A stretch of DNA of 64,000 nucleotides from JBOGDS01 sp050743075 (lineage in GTDB: Bacteria; Actinomycetota; Actinomycetes; Jiangellales; Jiangellaceae), in NCBI GenBank assembly GCA_050743075.1, contig JBOGDS010000004.1, positions 1 to 64,000 on the forward strand, in the 5' to 3' direction. Made by a program: the position numbers and the translations under genes. Position 1 is the first letter of the stretch, and every line of letters begins with the position of its first letter. This document shows, one piece after another, positions 16,846-25,468 of the stretch. The notes under the pieces were generated by a model that saw only the letters and a program-made list of their open reading frames with translations, made no database searches and had not been told where the DNA came from.

Positions 16846-17391
16846 GGTGTCCAGCCGGACATGACCGAGCACGGCTTCGACCACGACGACTGGCCCGCGA
16901 TCTACGAGTCGGTCGAGGCGGCCGACATCCTGGTGATCGGCACGCCGATCTGGCTCGGCGACAAGTCCAGCGTCTGTACCCGGATGATCGAGCGGCTCTA
17001 CTCGAACTCGAGCGAACTGAACGAGGCTGGCCAGTACGCGTACTACGGCAAGGTCGGCGGCGTCATCGTCACCGGCAACGAGGACGGGGTCAAGCACGTC
17101 GCGATGAACGTCCTCTACTCCCTGCAGCACCTGGGCTGCGTGATACCGCCGCAGGCCGACGCCGGCTGGATCGGCGAGGCCGGGCCGGGACCGTCGTACC
17201 GGGACGAACGCTCCGGTGGGCCGGAGAACGAGTTCACGCAGCGCAACACCGTGTTCATGACCTGGAACCTGATGCACCTGGCGGCCCTGATCAGGCGAGC
17301 CGGGGGCGTCCCCACCCACGGCAACTCACGCGCCGCCTGGGACCACGGCGAACGCTTCGACCACCCCAACGTCGTCGACCACCCCGCCTGA
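16812..17391 (+). pseudogene. Flavodoxin-family NADPH-dependent reductase, N-terminally truncated
   Basis: From about 16812 the plus strand reads VRAVDHDLAPGVQPDMTEHG, then ADILVIGTPIWLGDKSSVC, YGKVGGVIVTGNEDGVKH, and IPPQADAGWIGEAGPGPS. This is a well-conserved flavodoxin-like family in which the GTPIWLG loop binds the flavin. The phosphate-binding N-terminal loop and about 45 residues are missing and no start signal is present. The truncated start overlaps the truncated start of the DUF4394 gene on the other strand. The remaining 193 residues have no internal stop. Confidence 0.72.
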
Positions 17392-17470
17392 CCGGCTGCG
17401 CAGACCGCCTCAGCCGCGCGGGCGCGCTGCGCGCATCCGGCAGTCGTGATGAGCGTCACGCTTGCATGAA

Positions 17471-17510
17471 GTTACCCACCAGTAGCACTATGGAGTTACC
17501 GGTGAGTAGC
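17471..17510. promoter_or_regulatory. Two direct copies of a candidate operator before the acyl-CoA dehydrogenase
   Basis: GTTACCCACCAGTAGC (17471-17486) and GTTACCGGTGAGTAGC (17495-17510) are spaced 24 bases apart, start to start, and end 14 bases before the dehydrogenase start codon. Each half-site pattern (GTTACC and AGTAGC) is an imperfect dyad, as expected for a dimeric TetR-type regulator of fatty-acid genes. The second copy overlaps the zone where the ribosome site begins (GGAGGG at 17515-17520). Confidence 0.55.
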
Positions 17511-17524
17511 GCTCGGAGGGCCGC

Positions 17525-19384
17525 ATGGGTCATTACAAGTCCAATCTCCGCGACATCGAGTTCACGCTGTTCGATGTCCTCGGCCGCGGCGACGTGCTGG
17601 GTCACGGCCGATACGCGGACATCGACGTCGACACGGCGCGCAGCATCCTGGCCGAGGTGGACCGGCTGGCCCGTGCAGAAATCGCCGCGTCGTACGAGGA
17701 CGGCGACCGCAACCCGCCGGTCTACGACCCGGACGCACGCGCCGTCGCCCTGCCGGAGTCGTTCAAGAAGAGCTTCCGCGCTCTGATGGACGCCGAGTTC
17801 TACAAGTTCGCCCTGCCGCCGGAGCTGGACGGCACGCCGGTGCCGCCATCGCTGTACTGGGCCGGCGCCGAGCTCATCCTCGGTGCCAACGCGGCGACCT
17901 GGATGTACGCCACCGGCCCGTCATTCGCCGCCACCATCTGGCGAAACGGCACAGCGGAACAGAAGCGGATCGCCGAGATCATGCTCGAACGCGGCTGGGG
18001 CGCGACCATGGTGCTCACCGAGCCCGACGCCGGCTCCGACGTCGGCGCGGGCACGACGAAGGCCTTCCGGAGCGACGACGGCACCTGGCGGATCGAGGGC
18101 GTCAAGCGTTTCATCACCTCGGGCGAGCACGACCTGACCGAGAACATCGTCCACCTGGTCCTGGCCCGTCCCGTCGGCGTCGAGGGAGTCGGGGGTCCTG
18201 GCACCAAGGGGCTGTCACTGTTCGTCGTCCCCAAGTACCGGTTCGACCTGTCGACGGGTGAGCTGGGCGAACGCAACGGCGTCTACGCGACCAACGTCGA
18301 GCGGAAGATGGGTATCAAGGCGTCGGCGACGAGCGAGTTGACGTTCGGCGACGGCGAGCCGGCCATCGGATATCTGCTCGGCGACGTGCACGACGGCATC
18401 GCACAGATGTTCCAGGTGATCGAGTACGCCCGGATGATGGTGGGCACCAAGGCCATCGCGACGCTGTCGTCGGGATACCTGAACGCTCTCGAGTTCGCCA
18501 AGCAGCGCGTGCAGGGCGCGGACCTGACCCGGGCCAACGACAAGACGGCACCGCGCGTGACGATCACCCATCACCCGGATGTGCGTCGGTCCCTGATGAC
18601 CCAGAAGGCGTACGCCGAGGGCATGCGCGCGCTCGTGCTGTACACCGCGACCATGCAGGACCGGGTGTACGCCGCCGCACACGAGGGCACCACGGACGAG
18701 ACGGCCGAACGGGTCAACGACCTGCTGCTGCCGATCGTGAAGGGGTACGGCTCGGAGCGCTCGTGGGTGCTGCTCGGATCCGAGACACTGCAGACCTTCG
18801 GTGGCTCGGGCTTCCTGCAGGACTACCCGATCGAGCAGTACGTGCGCGACGCCAAGATCGACACCCTCTATGAGGGCACCACCGCGATTCAGGGCCTCGA
18901 CCTCTTCTTCCGGAAGATCGTCAAGGACCGCGGCCAGGCGATCGGGTGGCTGTCGAACCAGATCCAGGAGACGCTGGCCGCCGAGCTCGGCGGTGGCCGG
19001 CTCAAGGTCGAGCGCGAACTCCTCACCCAGGCACTCGAAGACGTCCAGGCCATGCTCGGGTCGATGGTGGGCTTCCTGGCGTCGGCGGACGAGAACGCCG
19101 AGAACGGCGACGTCCGCAACGTCTACAAGGTCGGCCAGAACACCACCAGGCTGCTTCTCTCGATCGGTGACCTGGTGACCGGCTGGCTGCTCGTCCGGCA
19201 GGCGGCTGTCGCGCTGGACCAGCTCGATGACGACGTGCCGGCCAAGGACAAGGCGTTCCACCAGGGCAAGATCGCCGCGGCGCAGTTCTTCGCCCGCCGG
19301 GTCCTGCCACGCCTGAGCGCGGAGCGGGCCGCCCTCGAGGCCACTGACAACGCCCTGATGGACCTCGACGAATCTGCATTCTGA
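17525..19384 (+). CDS. Acyl-CoA dehydrogenase, large FadE5-like form
   Basis: The 619-residue enzyme is longer than the usual 380-400 because of an N-terminal extension and a C-terminal helical domain, as in mycobacterial FadE5-type proteins. Family motifs are the FAD and substrate-binding VLTEPDAGSDVGAGTTKA (about 162-180), FITSGEHDLTENI, and the active-site loop DTLYEGTTAIQG with the catalytic base candidate Glu450. It oxidises acyl-CoA to 2-enoyl-CoA using FAD, passing electrons to an electron-transfer flavoprotein. Start ATG 17525 follows GGAGGG. It stands alone; two direct repeats upstream suggest its own regulator. Confidence 0.92.
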   Translation: MGHYKSNLRDIEFTLFDVLGRGDVLGHGRYADIDVDTARSILAEVDRLARAEIAASYEDGDRNPPVYDPDARAVALPESFKKSFRALMDAEFYKFALPPELDGTPVPPSLYWAGAELILGANAATWMYATGPSFAATIWRNGTAEQKRIAEIMLERGWGATMVLTEPDAGSDVGAGTTKAFRSDDGTWRIEGVKRFITSGEHDLTENIVHLVLARPVGVEGVGGPGTKGLSLFVVPKYRFDLSTGELGERNGVYATNVERKMGIKASATSELTFGDGEPAIGYLLGDVHDGIAQMFQVIEYARMMVGTKAIATLSSGYLNALEFAKQRVQGADLTRANDKTAPRVTITHHPDVRRSLMTQKAYAEGMRALVLYTATMQDRVYAAAHEGTTDETAERVNDLLLPIVKGYGSERSWVLLGSETLQTFGGSGFLQDYPIEQYVRDAKIDTLYEGTTAIQGLDLFFRKIVKDRGQAIGWLSNQIQETLAAELGGGRLKVERELLTQALEDVQAMLGSMVGFLASADENAENGDVRNVYKVGQNTTRLLLSIGDLVTGWLLVRQAAVALDQLDDDVPAKDKAFHQGKIAAAQFFARRVLPRLSAERAALEATDNALMDLDESAF

Positions 19385-19683
19385 CGAGCTGAGCACAGGC
19401 ATCTCAGATGATGTGGTGAGAATAATCCTATGTTGCCGACGGATAATCTAGGCCTGCGACCGATCGAAAGTCAGCCCGCCCGCGTGATCGGCCACATGGC
19501 TGGTTCATTAGCATTTCGGTGGGATGAACGGACAACGGCGATCATGACAATCCCTTGCCCTTTCTCGCCCGGCACAGAACAATTGCGCGCAGGCTCTGAC
19601 CGGGGGGTGTGGGGGATCTGCGACGTCTTGCCAGGCGAGGCTGGGACTCGTCGTCGGTAACTCACGGACGACGGCCGCAGTGG
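19385..19683. other. Gene-free leader before the polysaccharide locus
   Basis: About 300 bases separate the dehydrogenase from the first polysaccharide gene. The middle (19400-19570) is clearly richer in A and T than its surroundings, with runs such as GAGAATAATCCTATG and GAACAATTGC, so promoter elements are likely here. I could not assign a convincing -35/-10 pair. A small hairpin (CTGAG and CTCAG near 19390-19410) follows the dehydrogenase stop. If the GTG at 19609 is the true start of the next gene, the leader is 75 bases shorter. Confidence 0.5.
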
Positions 19684-21528
19684 ATGTGGCGGCTGCTCTC
19701 GAGGCTGCGCCTCGACCTCCCGCTGGCGGTGCTCGACGCGATGCTCGTCATCGGCTCGTTCATGTCTCTACTCGCGGTCCGGTTCGACGGCACGATCCCG
19801 GCCAACTACTCCGAACGGCTGTTCTCGTTCCTGCCGATCGTTGTCGTTATCCACCTGGCCGCCAACCTCGGCTGGGGCCTGTACGGCCAGATCTGGCGGC
19901 ACGCCAGCGTCGCCGAGGCGCGGCGGGTCGTGCTCGCCGGGCTGACCGCAGGCGCCGTCATCTTTCTGCTCAACCCGCTGCAGGGCCTCCCCTTGCCGCG
20001 GTCGGTCGCCCTGTTCGGCGCCGTCGTCGCCACGATGTTCATCGGGCTCGTGCGCTTCCAGTCGCGCCTGTTCGGTTGGCGGCGCAAGATCGACCGGTCC
20101 GCGACCCGGGTCGCCGTGATCGGTGCCGGTTCGGCCGGCGCGTCCATCGTCCGTGAGCTCCGCCGCACGGCGGGCAGCGGACTCACCCCCGTCGTCGTCG
20201 TCGACGACGATCCGCGCAAGCAGGGCCGGTCCCTGCTCGGCGTGCCGGTCGTGGGCCACACCGCGTCGATCGAGCACGTCGTCGAGCGGTACCGTGCGCA
20301 CGAGGTCCTGGTCGCCGTTCCCAGCGCCGACCAGGAGCTGATGGAGACGGTCATGCGCGGCGCGGAGCTGGCGCAGGTTCCGCTCAAGGTGCTGCCGCCG
20401 ACCCGCGACCTGCTCGGCGCGCCGCCGTCGGTGCGCGACGCACGCGACCTGCAGATCGAGGACCTCCTGGGCCGGCAGCAGATCGTCACCGACCTCGACG
20501 GCGTGCGGGCCACCGTCGCCGGCAAGCGGGTGCTGATCACCGGGGCGGGCGGGTCCATCGGGTCCGAGATCGCCGCGCAGGTCGCCGCGTTCGGGCCGGC
20601 CCGCCTGGTACTGCTCGACCACGACGAGACCCACCTGCACGACGTAGCAGCCACGCTCGACGTCGACGTGCCGGTCGAGCTCGCGCTGGCCGACATCCGC
20701 GACCGCAGCCGGTTGCTTGACCGGTTCGAGGCCGAGCGGCCCGAGCTGGTCTTCCATGCCGCCGCGCACAAGCACGTTCCGCTGCTCGAGGCGCACCCGG
20801 TCGAGGCGATCCGCACGAACGTCCTCGGCACCGCGAACGTCGTCGACGCCGCCACGAGCCTGGGCGTCGACCGGCTCGCTTTCATCTCCTCGGACAAGGC
20901 CGTTCGCCCCCAGAACGTTCTCGGCCGGTCCAAGTGGCTCGGTGAGCAGATCACCCACCTGGGATCACCCACCGGTGCGCGCTGGTGTTCGGTCCGCTTC
21001 GGCAACGTGCTCGGCAGCCGCGGCAGCGTCGTGCCCACGTTCGCGGCGCAGATCGCCAGCGGCGGCCCCGTGACCGTCACCGATCCGGGGATGACGCGGT
21101 TCTTCATGAGCGTGCACGAGGCCATCCAACTCGTCCTGCAGGCCGCGGTCCTGTCGGCCGGTGACGAGATCTTCATGCTCAACATGGGGGTTCCCGTCAA
21201 CATCCTCGAGCTGGCTGAACGGATGGTCCGACTGTCCGGCCACGTCGTCGGCGCCGAGATCGCGATCCGGTTCGTGGGTACCCGGCCGGGAGAGAAGCTG
21301 GTCGAGGACCTGCAAGACCCCGAGGAGCTCTCCTTCCCGACCAATCACCCGTCCATCGTCCGGCTCCGCCGCATCCCGATTCCGGCCGGCCAGCTGGCCG
21401 ACGGCATCGGTGAGCTTGCCGACCTGGCCGATCAGGGCTTGGATGAGGCAGCCGAGAAACTGCTCGTAGAACTGACCAACGTCCGTGCCGACACGGCCGA
21501 CGTCCCCGCGATGAAGCAGATGAACTGA
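19684..21528 (+). CDS. Nucleoside-diphosphate-sugar 4,6-dehydratase of the FlaA1/CapD/PglF type
   Basis: With ATG 19684 the protein has 614 residues; GTG 19609 would add an Arg-rich leader without a clear role. Several membrane helices occupy about 1-130. A first Rossmann domain follows with VAVIGAGSAGASIV, and the catalytic SDR domain starts at KRVLITGAGGSIGSE (about 283). The active site reads ISSDKAVRPQNVLGRSK, the TDKAxxPxxxxGxxK pattern of this family in which the SDR Tyr is replaced. Members convert UDP-GlcNAc-type nucleotides to 4-keto-6-deoxy sugars. The stop overlaps the next start (TGATG). It is the first gene of the operon and feeds the aminotransferase two genes on. Confidence 0.9.
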   Translation: MWRLLSRLRLDLPLAVLDAMLVIGSFMSLLAVRFDGTIPANYSERLFSFLPIVVVIHLAANLGWGLYGQIWRHASVAEARRVVLAGLTAGAVIFLLNPLQGLPLPRSVALFGAVVATMFIGLVRFQSRLFGWRRKIDRSATRVAVIGAGSAGASIVRELRRTAGSGLTPVVVVDDDPRKQGRSLLGVPVVGHTASIEHVVERYRAHEVLVAVPSADQELMETVMRGAELAQVPLKVLPPTRDLLGAPPSVRDARDLQIEDLLGRQQIVTDLDGVRATVAGKRVLITGAGGSIGSEIAAQVAAFGPARLVLLDHDETHLHDVAATLDVDVPVELALADIRDRSRLLDRFEAERPELVFHAAAHKHVPLLEAHPVEAIRTNVLGTANVVDAATSLGVDRLAFISSDKAVRPQNVLGRSKWLGEQITHLGSPTGARWCSVRFGNVLGSRGSVVPTFAAQIASGGPVTVTDPGMTRFFMSVHEAIQLVLQAAVLSAGDEIFMLNMGVPVNILELAERMVRLSGHVVGAEIAIRFVGTRPGEKLVEDLQDPEELSFPTNHPSIVRLRRIPIPAGQLADGIGELADLADQGLDEAAEKLLVELTNVRADTADVPAMKQMN

Positions 21529-23342
21529 TGGAACCCACCGAGTACTTCAAGATCGCCAGACGGCACGGGAAGCTGATCGCCCTCCTGGTTGTGGCGGCCG
21601 TAGCCATCGTCTACTGGACGTCACCGCAGCGCGTGACCGACGACCACACCGCCACCCACGTCTTGCTCATCGAGGGAGCGGAGGGCAGGGGCGCTGCCGC
21701 CTCGGCGAACCCACAGGTCGTCGCGTTGTGGACGACTGTCGGCGACGTCCCCGCCCGGGTCGCGGCCCGCCTGGGCGAGACCGGTGACCCCTCCCAGCTG
21801 GCGGGGCGGATCACGGCCGAGGGCGACCGGAACATCGGCACCGTGTCGATCACCGCCACCGACCCGGACCCCGAGCGGGCGATGTTGCTCGCCAACACCT
21901 TCGCCGAAGAGGTCGTCGCGTTCCTGCAGGAACGCGAAGCCGCCAGGGTAGCCGCGCTGACCGAGGAGAACAGCACGCGTGCCGATGAGTTGCGCACGCA
22001 GATCTCCGATCTCGACGCCGCCATTGCCGCGCAGACCGCCGCTGCCGAAGAGGCGGAGCAGGAGCCGGAGATCGGGACGCTCTCCGCCGAGCGCGATGCG
22101 CTGGTCCGCCAGCTCGGCGGGGTCCTGGAGAACCTGGAGGCACAGGGCGAGTCGGCGCAGATGTCGACGTTGCAGGCCGCCACCTCCACCACACAAGAGG
22201 AACGGCTGCCCGGCACCCAGAGCCGGGAACAGCGCATGCTTCTCGCGGGTGTGGTGGCGCTGGTGCTCGGCTTCGGCCTGGCCGTCGTCCTCGACCGCGC
22301 GGACACCCGGCTGCGCACCCGCCACGAGGCCGAGACCCACTTCGGCCTTCCGGTCATCGCCGAGATCCCGATGCTCTCTCTGCCCAACCGCCGGCGAAAG
22401 GTGGTGGTGGCCGACGAACCCGACTCGATCAAGGCGGAGTCCTACCGCACGCTCCGGGCGGCGGTGATGCTCTACCGCCGTAAGGATGAGCAGATCACGC
22501 CCGGCCTGGGCGGTTCCATCCGGCCACGTCACGAGCGGGCGGGAGCTGCCGTCCCGGGCAGCAATGTCTCGGGAAATGGCCGGCGATCGGTCCCCGACCG
22601 CGAGGTCATACTGATCACGTCGCCCGGCCCGTCCGACGGCAAGACGACGACGGTGGCGAACCTCGCCGTCGCCTATGCCGAGAGCGGGCGGTCGGTGCTG
22701 GTCCTCAGCTGTGATCTCTGGCGATCGAGCGTCGCGCACCGGTTCGGCGTCAGGTCCGGCCGCGGGGTCAGCGACTTCCTGGCGTCCAGCGACGATCCCC
22801 GCCTCGAGACCTTCGTCCGCGACACCGAGGTACCGGGCGTCCGTGTCGTCACCGGCGGCCTCGCCATCCGGCGGCCCGGCGGCCGGCTGGTGGCTGAACA
22901 GCGGCTCATCGACGAGGCGCGCACCCTGGCGGACGTCGTCATCCTGGACACCGCCCCGCTGCTGTCCACCAGCCTCACCCGCGAGCTGGCAACCATGGTC
23001 GACGCGGTTGTGGTCGTGTGCCGGGTAGGCCGGACCACGGTCGCCGAGGCCGAGCGGTGCGGCGACCTGCTCGAACAACTCGGCGCTCCTGCCCTCGGCG
23101 TGGTGCTCGTCGGTGTCGCCGTGCGGCCGTTCTCCGACTATTTCGCCTACTCGTCTCCGCGGCGCATCCGCAAGGTGGTCGCCGAAGCCGAGGCTGACGA
23201 GCTCGCGGCTCAAGCGGAGTCCGAAGCCGACCTCACCGGGCTGTCCGACAACTCCGTTCCAGGCCACGAACCGCCCTACGGCGCGCGTCGGGCCAGGTCC
23301 AGCGGCGCCGACCCGTACGATGCGCCGGCCGAGGACCGCTGA
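21528..23342 (+). CDS. Chain-length determinant fused to a bacterial tyrosine kinase (Wzz/BY-kinase)
   Basis: The 604 residues combine a Wzz-like N-terminus (membrane helix about 16-30, periplasmic part with coiled coil about 130-220, second helix about 236-257) with a cytoplasmic P-loop kinase. Walker A is SPGPSDGKTTT (about 364-374), Walker A' is VLVLSCDLWRSS and Walker B is DVVILDTAP. Such proteins set chain length in Wzx/Wzy-type export and cycle through autophosphorylation. The C-terminal tail has only scattered tyrosines (DYFAYS, PPYGARR, DPYDAP) rather than a dense cluster. The gene overlaps the CapD-type gene by one base. Confidence 0.92.
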   Translation: MEPTEYFKIARRHGKLIALLVVAAVAIVYWTSPQRVTDDHTATHVLLIEGAEGRGAAASANPQVVALWTTVGDVPARVAARLGETGDPSQLAGRITAEGDRNIGTVSITATDPDPERAMLLANTFAEEVVAFLQEREAARVAALTEENSTRADELRTQISDLDAAIAAQTAAAEEAEQEPEIGTLSAERDALVRQLGGVLENLEAQGESAQMSTLQAATSTTQEERLPGTQSREQRMLLAGVVALVLGFGLAVVLDRADTRLRTRHEAETHFGLPVIAEIPMLSLPNRRRKVVVADEPDSIKAESYRTLRAAVMLYRRKDEQITPGLGGSIRPRHERAGAAVPGSNVSGNGRRSVPDREVILITSPGPSDGKTTTVANLAVAYAESGRSVLVLSCDLWRSSVAHRFGVRSGRGVSDFLASSDDPRLETFVRDTEVPGVRVVTGGLAIRRPGGRLVAEQRLIDEARTLADVVILDTAPLLSTSLTRELATMVDAVVVVCRVGRTTVAEAERCGDLLEQLGAPALGVVLVGVAVRPFSDYFAYSSPRRIRKVVAEAEADELAAQAESEADLTGLSDNSVPGHEPPYGARRARSSGADPYDAPAEDR

Positions 23343-23363
23343 CCCGAGACGGCGCGGTGGACC

Positions 23364-24296
23364 ATGACCGCGCCGGGGGGGTTCAGCGGGGCACTCGTAG
23401 GTCCGGCCGTGCTCGGTGTCGCGGCCTACGGGATGGCGGGTAGCCGGTTCCGCCCGCCGGCCGGACCGCTCGACCAGGCCGAGTGGGCCGGGCTGTCCAG
23501 GTCCTGTCTGGGTCACCGGCTGGTCGGCCTGCTGGCTGCGGCAGCGGCTGGCGGCGCGGTTCAGGTGCGCAACGAGCAGGCGGCCGAGCTCGCCGCGCTG
23601 GAGGCCCAGAGCGCCGCACAGTCGCGGGTTGCGCATCGCCAGCTCGTCCAGGTGCACCGCGAGCTGACGGCCGAAGGCGTCGACCATCGGGTTCTGGATG
23701 GGCCAGTGCTGGCGCGGCGCGCCTACGTCGACCCGAACGTGCGCCACTACACGACGGTCGACGTCCTGGTCGAGCCGTTGTCGCCTCTGCTACGTCGACA
23801 CGGCTCCAACCAGGTGCGACTCACGGCCAGCCTCTTGCCGCCCTCGGTCGGAGCGCCGGTCGGTCTGTCCGAGGTGCCGGAAGAGACGATCCCGATCGAC
23901 GGCCACGCGGTGCCGGCTCTGCCCGCGGAGGCACAGCTCATTCACGCCTGCGCGCACGCGACGACGTCTGCCGATGCCCACCGGTTGCTCGCGATCCGCG
24001 ACGTCGCGCAGCTCGCCTTGACCAGCGCACTGGACCTGGAGCGATTGGTGCGACTGGCAGGCACGTGGCGGATCACGGCCTTGGTGGCGAGCACCATCCA
24101 GCTCACCTGGGCGACGTTCGACCTCGCCGACAAGACCCCGTTGTCGGCCTGGGCGTCCCGCTACGACGCCACGCCGGCCGAGCGACGGGCCCTCCTGTCC
24201 TACGCCGACGCACCGCACCGGCTGAACCGGGCGACTGCGGCGGCGCTGCGCCTCGCGGGCGTGCTGGCGGCGCCGGTCCGCCGGGGGCCCGGATGA
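23364..24296 (+). CDS. Uncharacterised nucleotidyltransferase-like protein (PF14907 type)
   Basis: The 310 residues resemble the NTP_transf_5 family found in polysaccharide clusters. After a helical N-terminus, the segment VDHRVLDGPVLARRAYVDPN and the strand TTVDVLVEPL (about 127-136) align with the family's KGxxLA...YPDPxxRxxGDIDLLV. The usual GDID metal motif is reduced to TTVDV, keeping one acidic residue. Either the enzyme is altered or it acts as a binding protein. A helical C-terminal part follows. The stop overlaps the start of the aminotransferase by four bases (ATGA). The biochemical role of this family is not established. Confidence 0.72.
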   Translation: MTAPGGFSGALVGPAVLGVAAYGMAGSRFRPPAGPLDQAEWAGLSRSCLGHRLVGLLAAAAAGGAVQVRNEQAAELAALEAQSAAQSRVAHRQLVQVHRELTAEGVDHRVLDGPVLARRAYVDPNVRHYTTVDVLVEPLSPLLRRHGSNQVRLTASLLPPSVGAPVGLSEVPEETIPIDGHAVPALPAEAQLIHACAHATTSADAHRLLAIRDVAQLALTSALDLERLVRLAGTWRITALVASTIQLTWATFDLADKTPLSAWASRYDATPAERRALLSYADAPHRLNRATAAALRLAGVLAAPVRRGPG

Positions 24297-25468
24297 CCCG
24301 TCCGGCGCTCCTCGGCGGCGGGCCCGCCTTCCCCGACGGGCTGCCCTTCGTGCGACCGGCACGGCCACCCCTGGCCGCCGTGGCCGCCCGGTTGGAGCCG
24401 TCCTACGAGCGCGGCCTGTTGACCAACGGGCCGCTGGTACGCGAGTTCGAGGCGGTGGTCGCGGATCGGCTGGCTGTGTCCGACGTGGTGGCCGTGTCGT
24501 CATGCACGTCGGGGCTGATGCTGGTGCTGCAGGCACTTTCGACACCGGGCTCGCAGGTCGTCATGCCGAGCTTCACGTTCTCGGCGACGGCCCACGCGGC
24601 TGCCTGGGCGCGCGGCGTACCCGCCTTCGCCGAGTGCCGGGCAGAAGACGGTCAGATCGACGTCGACGACGCCGCCGGGCGCGTAGCCGGTGCCTCGGCG
24701 CTCGTGGGCGTCCACATGTTCGGCGCACCCTGTGAACCCGAGCGGGTCGAAGCTCTCGGACGCGACGCCGGGCTGCCGGTCGTGTTCGACGCCGCGCACG
24801 CCTTCGGTGCAACCCGCCGAGGCCGGCCGATCGGTGGGTTCGGGACGGCCGAGGTCTTCAGCCTGAGCCCGACGAAGCCGCTGACCGCCGGCGAGGGCGG
24901 CCTGGTGTGTACGTCGGATCCGGATCTAGCCGAACGCGTCCGCCATGGCCGCGACTACGGCAACCCGGGCGACTACGACACCCGGTTCGCCGGGCTGAAC
25001 GGTCGCATGTCAGAGCTGCACGCGGCGATCGCGCTGGAAGCGCTGCCCGGGCTCGACGGACATCTCGCCCGCCGGCAGGAGCTCGCGGACCGGTACGCCA
25101 AGGGCCTGTCCGCCGTTCCCGGCGTCCAGCCGCAACGTGTCGACGCCGACGACCGGTCGACGTTCAAGGACTTCACCATCGTCGTCGACGAGCAGAGCTA
25201 TGGCGCCGCGCGCGACCACATCGTCACGGCCCTGCGGTCCGACGGGATCGACACCCGCTGCTACTTCTCACCGCCGGTGCACCGCCAGCAGGCCTACCGG
25301 ACGGCACGGTTGCCCGACCTGCCGACGACCGACCGGCTCGCGGCCCGGGTGATCAGCCTGCCGTTGTGGCGCGACCTGCCCGACGACGCCGTCGACAGGG
25401 TCGTCGACGTGCTGGCCCGAGTCCACGAGCACGCCGACGAAGTGAGGCACGCATGCGCGTCCTGGTAA
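24293..25468 (+). CDS. DegT/DnrJ/EryC1/StrS-family sugar aminotransferase
   Basis: The product has 391 residues and is a PLP-dependent aminotransferase acting on keto-sugar nucleotides. The PLP lysine is Lys195 in SPTKPLTAGEGG. The cofactor-ring segment SSCTSGLMLVLQAL lies near 65-78 and the cofactor acid is in VVFDAAHAFGA near 160-172. A conserved C-terminal stretch RCYFSPPVHRQQAYR binds the sugar. With the CapD-type dehydratase upstream it would turn a 4-keto-6-deoxy sugar into an amino sugar. Its last 16 bases overlap the following epimerase gene. Confidence 0.92.
   Translation: MTRPALLGGGPAFPDGLPFVRPARPPLAAVAARLEPSYERGLLTNGPLVREFEAVVADRLAVSDVVAVSSCTSGLMLVLQALSTPGSQVVMPSFTFSATAHAAAWARGVPAFAECRAEDGQIDVDDAAGRVAGASALVGVHMFGAPCEPERVEALGRDAGLPVVFDAAHAFGATRRGRPIGGFGTAEVFSLSPTKPLTAGEGGLVCTSDPDLAERVRHGRDYGNPGDYDTRFAGLNGRMSELHAAIALEALPGLDGHLARRQELADRYAKGLSAVPGVQPQRVDADDRSTFKDFTIVVDEQSYGAARDHIVTALRSDGIDTRCYFSPPVHRQQAYRTARLPDLPTTDRLAARVISLPLWRDLPDDAVDRVVDVLARVHEHADEVRHACASW

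Noticed and set aside
21621..23747. 708-codon minus-strand frame opposite the Wzz/kinase gene
   Set aside because: No recognisable domain, and it lies antisense to a well-supported gene with Walker motifs.
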